From Trichuris trichiura (taxonomy: Eukaryota > Nematoda > Enoplea > Trichinellida > Trichuridae), in NCBI GenBank assembly GCA_037903355.1, contig JBAJFE010000027.1, positions 682,001-746,000 on the forward strand: DNA of 64,000 bases, written 5' to 3'. The position numbers were made by a program, and so were the translations under genes. The notes beneath the pieces were generated by a model. It saw nothing but the letters and a program-made list of their open reading frames with translations, was not told the DNA's origin and ran no database searches. Position 1 is the first letter of the stretch, and every line of letters starts with the position of its first letter. Positions 1 to 12,002 of the stretch are shown piece by piece.

Positions 1-949
1 CAGGTACGACACGACGATGCTCGGATGCGTTCCGCACCGCCGCTTGTTGCCGCCCTTCAACTGGGCCCCCATGGACTCTACGGTCTGCGTGTGGGCGCCG
101 GTGTCTCGGTTGACGAAGTTCGTTGAGTGATTCACTCGCGAATGATTGTACCCATCGCGGCCGAGACGGCGGTAGGCACGCCACTCATCAGTCATCAGTG
201 CAGACTGCGGCCTCACATGGGACCGTACTACGGGTAGGAGGGTGTTCGGCGAGCGGTCCTTCACGGGTTCGACGTGAACTTCGCCGTTTTCTCGACATAC
301 ACCGCCGCAGAGCCACAGCGGTGAGTACATCTTCCGTCGGTTGTACTTTCTCCGGGAAAAAAGGGACTCGTCCAGTTCCACCGTAATACCCGGTCCTCCC
401 AGTTGCAGCGGTCTCTCGCCAACGCGTCTGCAGTAACTTGCCGCGGGAGGCCGTTCCACAGCACTCCGGTGCTCCCGCTGAGTCCTAAAGCACACATACT
501 GCCTACAACAACAACAGAAGGCATGCGAATCCGCACCCAGCTCGTGTAAAAGGAATTTGGTCGTGGTGTACTCACGACTCCAGTTGAAAAGTATCTCTAC
601 GGCCTTCTGCAGGTTAACCTTGTTCCGTGGGACTACAATGGACACACTGCAGCGCATAGCGCTCGTAACGGCTTCAGCGCATAGTGCCCTTACCGTCGAA
701 CCACGTCCCTGTACGTACAGCCACTACCTTGCTGCAGGAACGTTTAAAACACCTCCAGGCCATGCCACCGCCTGTCAGACGCATCGCCTCTCCGCAAACG
801 GGGCACAGCTTTTCGCTGTGCAGCAGCGCCTTTTCGCGAAGAAATGTAGCCGCCGTTTTTTCATCCCGCACCGTTTGGGGCAGCCAGGCAGTGTGTGTTC
901 GGTTGCTTTTCCGGGCAGGTTTACTTCGACTTGCGCAATGTGTGTTCAT
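1..949 (-). pseudogene. Merlin-1 transposase, three exons, frameshifted and cut by window edge
   Basis: The gene encodes a DDE transposase of the Merlin/ISXO2-like family. The proposed structure is exon 1 at 949-694 (ATG start, zinc ribbon with CPVCG), intron 693-633 (GTAAGG to TAG), exon 2 at 632-537 (96 nt), intron 536-485 (GTGCGG to TAG), then exon 3 from 484. The 96-nt middle exon has the same length in Merlin-2 and Merlin-3, which supports the splicing. Exon 3 contains the first catalytic Asp (VELDESLF) and the second (MTDEWRAY), but the frame shifts by one base near 405-418, before the first Asp. The conserved Trp after the catalytic Glu (ESLW in Merlin-3) is Gly here. The 3' end is outside the window. 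It is probably inactive. Confidence 0.75.
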
Positions 950-1539
950 ACTTTACAATGAGGTTCGCACATTTTGCCACGGCACAGTGCCAACCGGAGC
1001 GTTGACATTCAATGTTTTCGACGAATAACTAACGGAACCCTGGGATACATCTCTGCAGTCGCATTATACTCCCTGTGACAGCAATGCATTTCCAGCGGTA
1101 AATCCCTCACCTTCACTGTTTCGCAAGGGTCAGTAACCGAATCGGTGACACTAGCAACTGTTACTCAATTGCACAGCTACACAATTCGTGCACAGGTAAT
1201 TCGCGGGTCAATAACAACATCTCTGCGGGTGCCGCTGCTGCTCCACTGTGTTACCCAATCTAGGAATACGCGCGCAGCTGTTTCATCCCTCACCACCACT
1301 ATTTCGCAAGGGTAAGCAGCTGCATAAGTGACATGGATACGCAATCCGCAGGTCAGTGACCGGTCAAACTACAGGTGGCACTAACCCCCCATTGTCTCTT
1401 CGTTCAACTAGCGCGGCACGTGTTCATCAACCCACAGTACACAGTCACACCCGTTGAGCGGCTTATCCGCGTTATCGCAAAATAATACCGCGTAAAGTTG
1501 CCGCTTCTACCAACGGAGGGCTCATTTCAGACGAGATCC
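1..1539 (-). mobile_element. Merlin-1 DNA transposon, one end only
   Basis: This is the terminal part of a Merlin (IS1016-like) transposon; the other end lies outside the window. The visible terminal repeat runs leftwards from 1539 and, read inwards on the minus strand, begins GGATCTCGTCTG and reaches a CGGCAACTT block about 40 bases in. The same layout occurs at the ends of Merlin-2 and Merlin-4. Outside 1539 the array unit starts in mid-phase (CAATCCAT then ATTCCTCAATCAC), which matches the unit phrase around TTGCATATTCCTCAATCAC, so the element was inserted into the array. CAATCCAT (1540-1547) is the expected 8-bp target copy, but its partner is not visible. The 590 bases between the transposase start (949) and the end hold no gene that I can see. 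Confidence 0.8.
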
Positions 1540-4500
1540 CAATCCATATTCCTCAATCACTCTTCCAGGCAGGCCGCAGTTTGTGTCATTCCCCTGCGCC
1601 CGTCCACCAGCAGTCTTCCGAAACGTCGTTTGACTTCGTCCTCCTTCCTCTTGGCACCGACGACCTCCAGCCCAACAGCTCTGCAACCGCAATAGAATCT
1701 GCTTGGTCCTCAGTGTTTGGTCACTCACAGCTTATCGTTCCGTGGGTAGAAGCGAAGCAGGTGTCGCACACCATACGAAGTCAGGCGACACTAGCCTAAA
1801 TTTTTAGTAATTTCGTCAACTTTCCTATGCGCTAACAACGTCCAGAATTGGCATAACCGTTGCGTAACGTTCTCTCGGCAGCAGAACGAGGATAATTGTT
1901 CTTATATGCACACTCCTAAAAGAAAGACGCAAGGGTAGCTTGCCTCATCCAATGAGCACCACACCGTTTTCATCAAAGCTCACCAAAGTTGTCCACCCGT
2001 CCAGATGTGGGCGGGAGCCACATTTGGACCAGCCGAGAACACCATTCCGTCCTTAGCCTCTACGGTGGGTCTACTAGTTAAGAAGGAACCATGCTGCTAC
2101 GCAGAAGGATACGACGATGTACATGTAATCGTCTATTTGGACGACGTGGCGGGCCTGGATCAATTAGATCATGTTCACTGTGCAGGTAAGATTATGTAAA
2201 AAAGGACCAACTGATGGAGGGCGCGTCGTTCCGCTATTGACGATAAACGAACCGTTCCCATATGCAGACACGAATAAACTTTCTTTTCTTCTACACCCAA
2301 AATGGATAATGTGGGAACGGGAGGGTAGGGATCTGCAAGGTCATCTCTTATAGAGGGGACGTCCGTAACTCCTGACCTGTTTTCCAAGGAACTCGGCCTC
2401 TTGCCCACCTGTCAAGCAAATTTCTAACGTTCTGGTTCGACCATCAGCGTCAAAATTATCCGCTACCGGCAGCGAAACATCTTTCAGTGGGCTGCTCCGG
2501 CGAACGATTTCGTTTCTTTCCTTCCCTGCAAAAACACAACAAGCACTGGTAGGTGAACCCACCGCAGACGACATTAGAGGATATTTTTGCGCGAATAGGT
2601 CACTTCCGCTTGCCCTGTATTTCTGCATTTGCACAGCCGCGCACCGAACGATGTGCCAGCATTCTTTGAGCGCTGATGGTTGAATAAACAGTCTATATGA
2701 GTGAAAACCCAAAGGCACTGACCCGCTTCCTCATTCCAGGGAATAATTCTGTTCGTTTGTTGACCACACTGATGCACCTGTGTATCGACAGCGCACCAGT
2801 GTTCCCCCTCGGAAACGCTAACTTCTTCTCAGTTAGGCGCAACTGGGAATTGCATATCACTGAATCACTCTTCCAGCAAGCGGGCAGTTCGTGGCATTCC
2901 TATACGCCGTTCTGGCAGTAGTTTTCAGAAATATTTTTCGATTTTGTCCTCCTTCTTCGTGGCTCTGACGACGTCCGGCTCCACAGCTCAGGAACCACTA
3001 TGGTATCTGCTTCGTCCTCCGCGTTTGGACAGTCACTCGTTATCGTTTCATGGGTACAAGCGACGCAGGTGTTGTACACGACACTACCTCAGGCGACACT
3101 AGCCTAAATTGTGAGTAATTTCGCCCACTCTCCTACGTGTTAACGACGTCCAGAATTGGAGCAACCGTTCGGTAACATTCTCTCGGGAGTAGACCGCCGG
3201 TAGTTGTTTAATATATGCACCGTGCTAAAAGAAAGACGCAAGTGTAGCTGGCTGGCCTTTACCCCTGAGCACGAAGCCGTTTTCATCAAGGCTCACCAAT
3301 GTCGTCCACCCGTTCAGATCTGGGCGGCATCCACATTTTGGTCCAGCCAAGGACACCATTCCGTCCTTAGCCTCTAGCGTCGGCCCGATAGTAAACAACT
3401 AACGACGCTGCTACGGAGAAGGATACGACAACGCACATGTAATCGTCCATTTTGGCGACGTGCTGCGCCCTGGATCAATTATATGATGTTCACTGTGCAG
3501 GCAAGATTATGTAAAAAAAGACCAACTGATGAAGGGCGCGTCGTTGCCGCTGCTGCCTATAAACGAATCGTTCAAGTATGCAGATACGAATAAACTTTGT
3601 TTTCTTCAGCACGCAAAATGGATAAAGTGAGAACGGGAGGTACGACTCTGCGAAGTCATCTCCTATCGAAGGAATGTGCGTAACCCCTGTCCCGTTTTCC
3701 ACTTAACATGGCCTCTTGCCTACTGGCTTATCAAACTTTTAAAGTTCCGGTTCGACCCTCGCCGGGAAAACTATGCGCTACCGGCCGCTAAACATCTTTG
3801 ACTGCACTGCTGCCGTGAGCGATTTCGTTTCTTTCCTTCCCAGCAAGAACACCACAAGCACGGGAAACTGAACCCACTGCGGACGACCTTAGAGCATATT
3901 TTTGCGAGAATGGTTCACTTCCGCTTGCAACGTATATCGAGCTTTGCACAGACGCGCTGCCAAAGATGTGTCGGCATTCTTCGACCGCTGATGGTTGAAT
4001 AAACCTTCTATATCACTGCAAACACGAAGGTGGAGATCAGCTTCCTCCGTCCAGGGAACAACTCTCCGCCTTGGTTGACCACGCTGCTGCTCCGCGCGTC
4101 GAAAGGGCACTAGTGTTGCCACGCGGAAACGCAAGCTTCTTTTCCGCTCGGCGCAACTGACAGTTCCACATTCCTGAATCACTCTTCGAGACAGCCAGCA
4201 GTTTGTGGCACTCCTATGCCCCCTTCTGCAAGCAGTTTTCAGAAAGATTATTTGATTTCGTCCTCCTCCCTCTTGGCTCCGCTGACCACCAGCTCTACAG
4301 CTCTGGAACCGCACTGGTATCTCTTTGGTCCTCGTGTGGCCAGTCAGCTTATCGTTCCGTGGGTAGAAGCGAAGCAGGTGCCGCACACGACACGACGTCA
4401 GGCGGCACTAGCCTAAATTTCGGGCAATTTCGTCCACTCTCCTATGCGCTAACGGCGTCCAGAATGGGCACAACCGTTCGGTAACTTTCTCTCGGCAGCA

Positions 4501-7500
4501 GGCGATGGATACATGTTTAATGTACGCACTGTGCGAAAAGAAAGACGCAACTGTAGCTGGCATCATCCCCTCAGCAGCAAGCGGTTTTGATCACGGCACC
4601 CCAATGTCCTCCACCCGTCCAGATCTGGGCGGTATCCGCAGTTCAGTCCATTCAAGGACACCATTTTGTCCTTACGCTCTACGGTGGTCCCAATAGTTAA
4701 AAAGGGACGATGATGCAACGCAGGAGGATACGACGATGCACACGTAATCGTCCATTCGGGCGACGTAGTTGCTCCTGAATCAATTATATGACGTTCACTT
4801 CGGAAGCAAGGTTACGTAGAAACGGCCAACTGATAGAGGGCGCATCGTTGCAGGCATTGTGGATAAAGGAACCGTTCCCATATGCAGAGACGGATAAACT
4901 TCGTTTTCTTCTACACCCAAAATGGATAGTGTGAGAACGAGAGGGTGGGGAACTGCGAAGTCATCTCTTATCGAGGGAATGTCCATAACTCCTGCCGCGT
5001 TTTCCACGGAACACGGCATCTTGTCTTCTTCTTTACCAAATTCGTAAAGTTCTTGTTCGGCCATCATTGTGGAGGCTATCCGCTACTGAGCGCCAAACAT
5101 GTTTGAGCGCGCTGCTGCTGCGAAGGATTTCGTTTCTTTCCTTCCCTGCAAAAACACCACAAGCACTGGTAACGGAACGCACCGCGGACGACCATAGAGG
5201 ATATTTTTGCGGGAATGGTCCACTTCCGGTTGCTCCGTATTTCAAGCTTCCCACAATCGCACAGCGGACGATGTGACGGCATTCTTCGAACGCTGATGGT
5301 TGAATAAACTCTCTGTATGAGTGAAAACAGGAACGCAGAGACCCGCTTCCTCCGTCCAGGGAACAAATTTGCTCGTTAGGTGACTTCGCGGATGCCCCCG
5401 TGCTACGAAAGGGCACCAGTGTTTCCACCTGGAAAAGCTAACTTCTTTTCCCTTCAGCGCAACTGAAAATTGCATAATCCTAAATCACTCCTCGACGCTG
5501 CTCGCAGTTTTTAGCTTTCCTGTGCGCCCTTTTCCGAGCAGTTTTCTGAAACGTTCTGTGATTCCGGCCTCCTTCTTCCTGGCTCCGACGACATCCAGCT
5601 CTACAGCTCAGGAACCGCAATAGTACCTCATTGGTCCTCCGCGCTTGGAAAGTCACACCTTGTCATTCCGTAGGTAGAAGCGAAGCAGGTGTCGCACAGG
5701 ACCCGACTCCATCCAACAGTAGTCTAAAGTTTGAGTAATTTCACAAACTCTCCTGTCCGCTATCGACCTGCACAAGTGGCACAACCGTTCGGTAAAGTTG
5801 TCTCAGCTGCATACCGCGGATAATTGTTTTTTATATGCACTGTGCCAAAAGAAAGATGCAAGGGTAGCTGGCCTCATCCCCTGAGCACCACACAGATTTC
5901 ATCAAGGCTCACCAATGTTCGCCACTCGTCCTGCTCGCGGCGGCACCAACGTTTTGGTCCAGCGAAGGACACTATTCTGCCCTTAGCGTCTCGGTTGGGC
6001 CCACTAGTTATGAAGGAACCATTCTGTTACACAGAGGATACGACGATGGACATGTAATCGTCCATTTGGACGGCGTGGTGGGCCTGGATCAATTAGATGA
6101 TGTTCACTGTGCAGGTAAGATTATGTAAAAAAGGACCAACTGATGCACGGCGCGTCGTTGCAGCCATTGTCGGTAAACGAACCGTTTCCGTATGCAGGGA
6201 TGAATAAGCTTTGTTATCCTCTACATCCAGAAGGGATAACGTGAGAGCGGGAGGGAATGGCTCTGCGAAGTCGTCTCTTCCCGAGGGAATGTGCGTAACT
6301 CCTGCCCCGTTTTCGACGGAACATGGCCGCTTCCAACGTCTTTATCGAATTCTTAAAGCTCCTTTTCGACCATCAGCGTGGAGCGTATCCGCCACCGAGC
6401 GCTAAACCTCTTTGGCTGCGCTGCTGCGGCGAACGATTTCGTTTCTTTCCTTCCGTAGAATAGCACAACAAAAACTGGAAACGTAACCCACCGAGGACGA
6501 CCTTAGAGCATACTTTTGCAGGAATGGTCCACTCCTGATTGCCCCGTATTTCGTGCTTTGCACAGCTGCACAGGGAACGATGTGTCGGCATTCCTCGAGC
6601 GCTGACGGTTGAATAAACTCCCTATATGAGTGAAAACACGAAGGCAGACACCCGCTTCCCCTTCGAGGGAACAATTCTGCTCGAAAATTGACTACGCAAA
6701 TGCCCGTGCGCTTCGAAAGGGCACCAGTGTTCCTACTGCGAAACGCTAACTTTTTTTCCGTTCGGCGCAACTTGGAATTGCATATTCCTCAGTCACTCTT
6801 TGAGGCAGCGCGCAGTTTGTGGCATTCCTATGCGCCCTTCTGCAAGCAGTTTGAGAAAGATTGTTTGATTTCGTCTTCCTTCCTCTTGGCTTCGACGAAC
6901 TCCAGCTCTACAGCTCTGGAAGCGCAATAGTATCTCCTTGGTTCTCCGCGTTTGGTCGGTCCCATTTTATCGTTCCGTGGGTAGAAGGGCAGCAGGTACC
7001 CCGCGCGGCACGACGTCAGGCGACACGAGCATAAATTCTTAGTAATTTCGTCCACTCTCCTACGCGCTAACAACGCCTGAGTCGGCACAACCCTTGGGTA
7101 ACGTTCTCTCGGCAGTAGACCGCGGATAATTGTTTAATATAGGCACCGTGCTAAAAGAGAGACGCAAGCGTAGCTGGCCTAATCCCTTCAGCACCAATTG
7201 GTTTCCATCAGCGCTCAGCAATGCTGTCCACTCGTCCACATCTGGGCGGGATTCATATTTGGTCCAGCGAAAGACACCATTCCGTTCTTAGCCTATAGGG
7301 TGGGCCCAATCGTTAATAAAAAACGATGGTACTACGCAGAAGAACACGACGATGCACATGTAATCGTTTATTTGGGCGACGTGGTGCCCCCTGGATCAAT
7401 TATATGATTTATTATTGTGCAGGCAACGTTATGTCAAAAGGACTAACTGATGGAGGGCGCGTCGTTGGTGCTGTTGTGGATAAACCAACGGTTGATGTAC

Positions 7501-7515
7501 GTCGACACGAATATA
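1540..7515. repeat. 1.3-kb satellite array, block 1
   Basis: About 4.6 head-to-tail units of roughly 1305-1310 bp. A convenient phase marker, GTCCACTCTCCTAYGCGCTAA and its variants, recurs near 1815, 3125, 4432, 5740 and 7050. A second marker (ACCATTCCGTCCTTAGCC) recurs about 225 bp further on in each unit. The units differ by many substitutions and small indels, so this is an old array. Reading frames are short and differ between units; none resembles a known protein. No RNA gene was seen. Confidence 0.9.
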
Positions 7516-10156
7516 CAGGTGGCCCTCGTTATACGCGAGCAGTTCGTCTAAGATTTTGAGAATTTTACCGCGTAAAACGAATTTCGCGTTATATAGGGTA
7601 TCCTATGAGAAAGGGCTGCATAGCTTGTATTCTAGCCGCGTGTTTCGACCTGTCCCCTTGAATTCCTTCCGGAACGATTACAGTCATACCTAGTGATCCT
7701 CTGAAGCTTGGTACTACGGAATCTAGCTACGAGGTAATGACATCAGTGAGACTGCGCTTGTCCAATGGGGTTAGGCATCAGAGTCCAGGATGTTGGATAG
7801 AAGAAAGCGTGAAAGTAAAATGCTCTTTTCTTAAACGCCTTGGGAGCATCTTGCTTTAATGAGCTAAACGATGTACTGGTGCGCATAACAGGTACAGAGC
7901 AGGGGAAATAAAAAATACGTACACGTATTTAAGCAGGAATAGTGAACACCACACAGAACCTATCTACATAGAACAAAACTTCTATGACAGAAACGTTTGG
8001 GGCATCACGAATCAATTTACGCACTTTCTGTAGGTGCGCCCAAATTCCCAGAAGAACGGCCGGTTTTACGGTTTCTTGAACTTGTTGGTTGCAGAGCCTC
8101 TCGTCTTAAAGTGTTAGACTTCCCAGCTGCCGGAGCTTTATTTAAAAACATTGTTATAGGGAGCTGTATCTGCCTTTTCTTTGCTTCATCGAATAAATCT
8201 TGCAGCGGCTTCAACGTCGCCGTGATTCCTCGCGTAAGCATAATGCCACGTTCCATGGACGGATCGTATTCAACAATCGTATCCTTCAGGACCTGCGCTT
8301 GCTGGAAAATACTGGCAAGCTTTTGCAGCGTCCAATCTGAGGGTGTTTGAGCTTCTTTATCTTCCATGACGTCGTCGTCACTGCCCTTAGGTGATTGCAT
8401 CAGTTCCTCGAGTTCCTCGCTGGTGAACGGTTCTCCACAATCTTCTATGTGCTCCCTGATATCATCTTCTATCATGTCAGAGAAACCCTCCCCTCCCAAC
8501 TCTTTGGCAATATTCACTACGTCCATGACTTCCTCATCGATAGCACCTAAGTCGTCGCATTTACTGACTGCGTCTCTCCACAACCGCTTCCAGCAACCGC
8601 TGACTGTTCTAGGTTTTAACCCGTGTACTGCCTCTGCAATGTGGAAGATAGCGTCTGCAATTGAGAAACGTTTCCACAGGCTGGTTAGATCGCAATCAGG
8701 AATAGCATGGAGGGTATCACGAAGCTTCCCAAATACGAGACGAGTATAATTAGCCTTAACGCATCTTATGACGCCCTGATCCAGTGGCTGTAGTAGTGAT
8801 GTCGAGTTAGCGGGCAAGAATTTTACCTCGACGTTCTCATTAGCAAAGCAAAGAGATTGCGGGTGGCCAGGAGCATTAGCATTTACGAGGAGGATTTTGA
8901 AAGCCATCCCCTTGCTTTCCAGGTACTTTTGCGCTTCAGGAATGAAGCACTGGTTAACCCACTCCGTGAAGAGGTTAACCGTCATCCACGCTTTCTTGTT
9001 GTGCTGCCAGGAAACCGGTAGGCAGTCCAGGTTCTTCTTTCTGAGCGGCCGAGGGTTATGAGTCCGGTAGATAACGCCACGTGCCCTGCAGCGTTGCCAC
9101 AGAGCACAAGAGTGAGTCGATCTTTCAGTGGCTTGAATCCCGGAGCTTGCTTTGCGCTCTTGTGGATGTACGTGCGCTTCGGCATTTGCTTCCAGAATAA
9201 TGCTGTCTCGTCACAATTGAAAATAAGTTCTGGGAGATAACCTTTTCGGTCCACCAACTCTTTAAATTCCATCGGGAACGTCGAGGCAGCCACGAAATCA
9301 GCCGATGCCGTTTCCCCAGTGATCTTTAAGTTCTTTAGGTTGAAACGCTTCACGTATTTTGCCAGCCATCCTTTGCTAGCAGTGAACCATTTTCTCTCGT
9401 TCTCTGCCACCACGCCAGAGAAGTGCTCGTATAAGCTCAGCGCTTTTTCCCGAACATCTTTCCCGTCGACAGGGACATTCTTCTGCGACATGTCCTCTAT
9501 CCAAATGCTTAGCGCTTTTTCAGCCTTCACGAGGACTTTGTTGCGAACTACAACAGCTCTTTTCGCCAGTGAAGGGTCGGGATGCACGCTTGCTCGAATG
9601 TCAACTTCCTTCTGTTTTATCGTACGAATGGTGGATTCATTTATTCCAATCCTGCGGCCTACTTCGGTAAATGACAATCCGCTATTCAAAAAATCGAGGA
9701 CTTCTACTTTCTCAGGAAGCGTAAGGACGCTACGTTCTTTCTTAGCCCTAGAGGAACCGCTCTGTTCACTTAAATGCCTTCTGTCAGCCATCCTCCTATG
9801 CGACACCAGTAAAACGACGCGAAAGTTCGGACTCACCAGGCTACAGGGAAACTGATGTTTGCACACGGCGAATTAAACCAACAACGCGCACGAAGCAACA
9901 ACGAACAATCAGAAAAACGACAAGCCTTCATTAGCACTGTGCACGGTTAGAGAGCATTGTAGGAAAAATAAGTCCTTCCCGCCCGGGAGGAGGATCACGC
10001 TTTTCCTCAAGCAGGCAACGACATTGCCGCAATTATAAAGCTAGCCAGCGATGCGCGTGTTTTTGCAAAAAAGATGACATCACTATTTCGCGCCGGACGA
10101 ATCCCGTTGTACAGAATCTCGCGGATAAAAAGTTTGCGTATAACGAGGGCCACCTG
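7516..10156 (-). mobile_element. Tigger-1 (pogo-type) DNA transposon, complete ends
   Basis: A 2641-bp element with perfect terminal inverted repeats of at least 20 bp. The left end starts CAGGTGGCCCTCGTTATACG at 7516, and the right end is its reverse complement, finishing at 10156. It is flanked by TA on both sides (7514-7515 and 10157-10158). Removing the element and one TA rebuilds the array phrase CGAATA-TA-CTTTG, which occurs uninterrupted in sister units as CGAATATGCTTTG. The transposase lies on the minus strand at 8017-9791. The regions 7516-8016 and 9792-10156 are non-coding element sequence. Confidence 0.93.
8017..9791 (-). pseudogene. Tigger/pogo transposase, one frameshift, second catalytic Asp lost
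   Basis: The gene encodes a Tc1/mariner-superfamily transposase of the pogo/Tigger branch (CENP-B/jerky relatives). It starts at ATG 9791 (MADRRHLSEQ). An N-terminal helix-turn-helix around residues 20-60 (INESTIRTIKQKE) is followed by a CENP-B-type second HTH (SIWIEDMSQK, WFTASKGWLAKY), then the DDE domain. The first catalytic Asp is present in FNCDETALFWK. The frame breaks by one base near 9050-9055, and the rest continues in another frame to 8017. The second Asp, normally in a DNAPGHP-type motif, is Ala here (NANAPGHP). The third is kept in LLQPLDQGVI. The C-terminal part carries acidic stretches, as in relatives. The enzyme is therefore inactive twice over. Confidence 0.88.
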
Positions 10157-12002
10157 TACTTTGTTTTCTTCTGCACCCAAAATGGATAATATGAGAACGG
10201 GAGGGAACGGCTCTATGAAGTCATCTCCTATCGACGGAATGTGCGTTGGTCCTGCCCGGTTTTTCACGGAACATGGCCTCTTGCTCACTTGTTTATCAAA
10301 TTTGTAAAGTTCCTGTTCGACAATCAGCGTGATCCTTATCCGCTACCGAGCGCTAAACATCCGTGACAACTTTGCAGCAGCGAGTAAATTCGTTTCTCTC
10401 CTTCCGTGCAAAAACACAACGAGTATTGGAAACTGAACGCACAGCGGCATTTTTGAAAGAATGCACGTCCTCCGGTTGCCCCGTACTTCGAGCTTTGCAC
10501 AGCCACACAGCGAACGATGCGTCGGCATTCCTCGAGCGCTGATGGTTGAATAAACTCTCTATATTAGTGAAAACACGAAGGCAGTGACCCGCTTCCTCCG
10601 TCAAGGGAAGAATTCCACTGGCAAATTGACTACGCTTACGATCCAGGGCTTTGAAAGGGCACCAGTGCTCCCACTCGGAAACGCTAACTTCTTTTCTGTT
10701 CAGCGCAAACGAAAATTGCATATTCCTAAATCACTCGTCGAGGCAGCCGGTAGATTGCGGCATTGCTACGCGACCATCTGCCAGTAGTTTTCAGAAACAT
10801 TTTTTGATTTCATCCTCCTCCCTTTGGGCTCCGAGGACCTCCAGTTCTACAGCTCTGGAAGCGCAATGGTATCTCCTTGGTCCTGTGCGTTCGGTCAGTC
10901 ACAACTTGTCGTTCCGTAGCTAGAACCGAAGCAGGTGCCGCACACGACACCGCCTCAGGCGAAACTAGCTTAAATTTTTAGTATTTTCGTCCACTCTCCT
11001 ACGCGCTAACAACGTCCAGAACCAGCACAACCGTTGGGCAACGTTCTCCCGGCAGCAGTCCGGGGATAACTAACTATAGGCACCGTGCTAAAGGAAGCAC
11101 GCAAGCGCAGCTGGCCTCATCCCCTGAGCACCAATCAGATTTCACCAAGGGTCACCAATGTCCTCCACTCGTCCAGATCTGGGCGGGATCCACATTTGGT
11201 CCAGCGAAGGACACCATTCCGTTTTTAGCCTCTAGGATGGGCCAAATAGTTAAGAAGGAACGGTGCTGCTAAGCAGAAGAATACAAGGATGCACATGTAA
11301 TCGTCCATTTGGGCGACGTGGTGGGCACTGGATCAATTATGTGATGTTCACTGTGCACGCAAGATTATGTAAGAAAGGACCAAATGATGGAGTCCGCGTC
11401 GTTCTCGCTATTGTCGATAAAGGAACCTTTCCTTTACGGCGACCCGAATAAACTTTGTGTTCTTCTACACCCAATATGGATAATGTGAACCCGGGAGGGT
11501 ACGGCTCAGCGAAGTCATCTCTTACCGACGCAATGTGCGTAGGTCCTCCCCGTTTTTCACGGAACATGGCCAGTTGCTCACTTGTCTATCAAATTTCTAA
11601 AGGTCACGTTCGACCATCAGCGTGATGGTTATCCGCGACCCAGCGCTAAAAATACTTGAGTGCGCTCCTGGGGACAACAAATTCGTTTCTTCGCTTGCCT
11701 GCAAAAACGCCACGAGCATTGGAAACTGAACGCACTGCGGACGAAGGTAGAGGGCATTTTTGCGGGAATGCTCCCTTTCCGGTTGCCCCGTGCTTCGAGC
11801 TTTCCACACCCACACAGCGAAGGATGCGACTGCATTCTTCGAGCGCTGATGTTTGAATAAACTTTCTGTATGAGTGAAAACACGAAGGCAGAAACCCGCT
11901 TCCCCCGACCAGGGAAGGATTCTACTCGTACATTTACTCCACTGATGATCCTGTGCTCTGAAAGGGCACGAGAGTTCCCACTCTGACACGCAAACTAGTT
12001 TT
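10157..12002. repeat. 1.3-kb satellite array, block 2
   Basis: About 1.4 array units, continuous in phase with block 1 once Tigger-1 is removed. The phase marker is near 10989. The last bases before Merlin-2 are CTAGTTTT (11995-12002), the left target copy of that insertion. No gene was recognised. Confidence 0.88.

Noticed and set aside
2370..2460. tRNA-like B box (GGTTCGACC) with an A-box-like TGGCCTCTTG about 40 bp upstream in many units, suggesting a SINE or tRNA relic
   Set aside because: The match is short and varies between units, no cloverleaf can be drawn, and there is no poly-A or Pol III terminator at a fixed distance.
8366..8749. A plus-strand serine-rich protein of 127 residues
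   Set aside because: It is the complement of the acidic C-terminal part of the Tigger-1 transposase.
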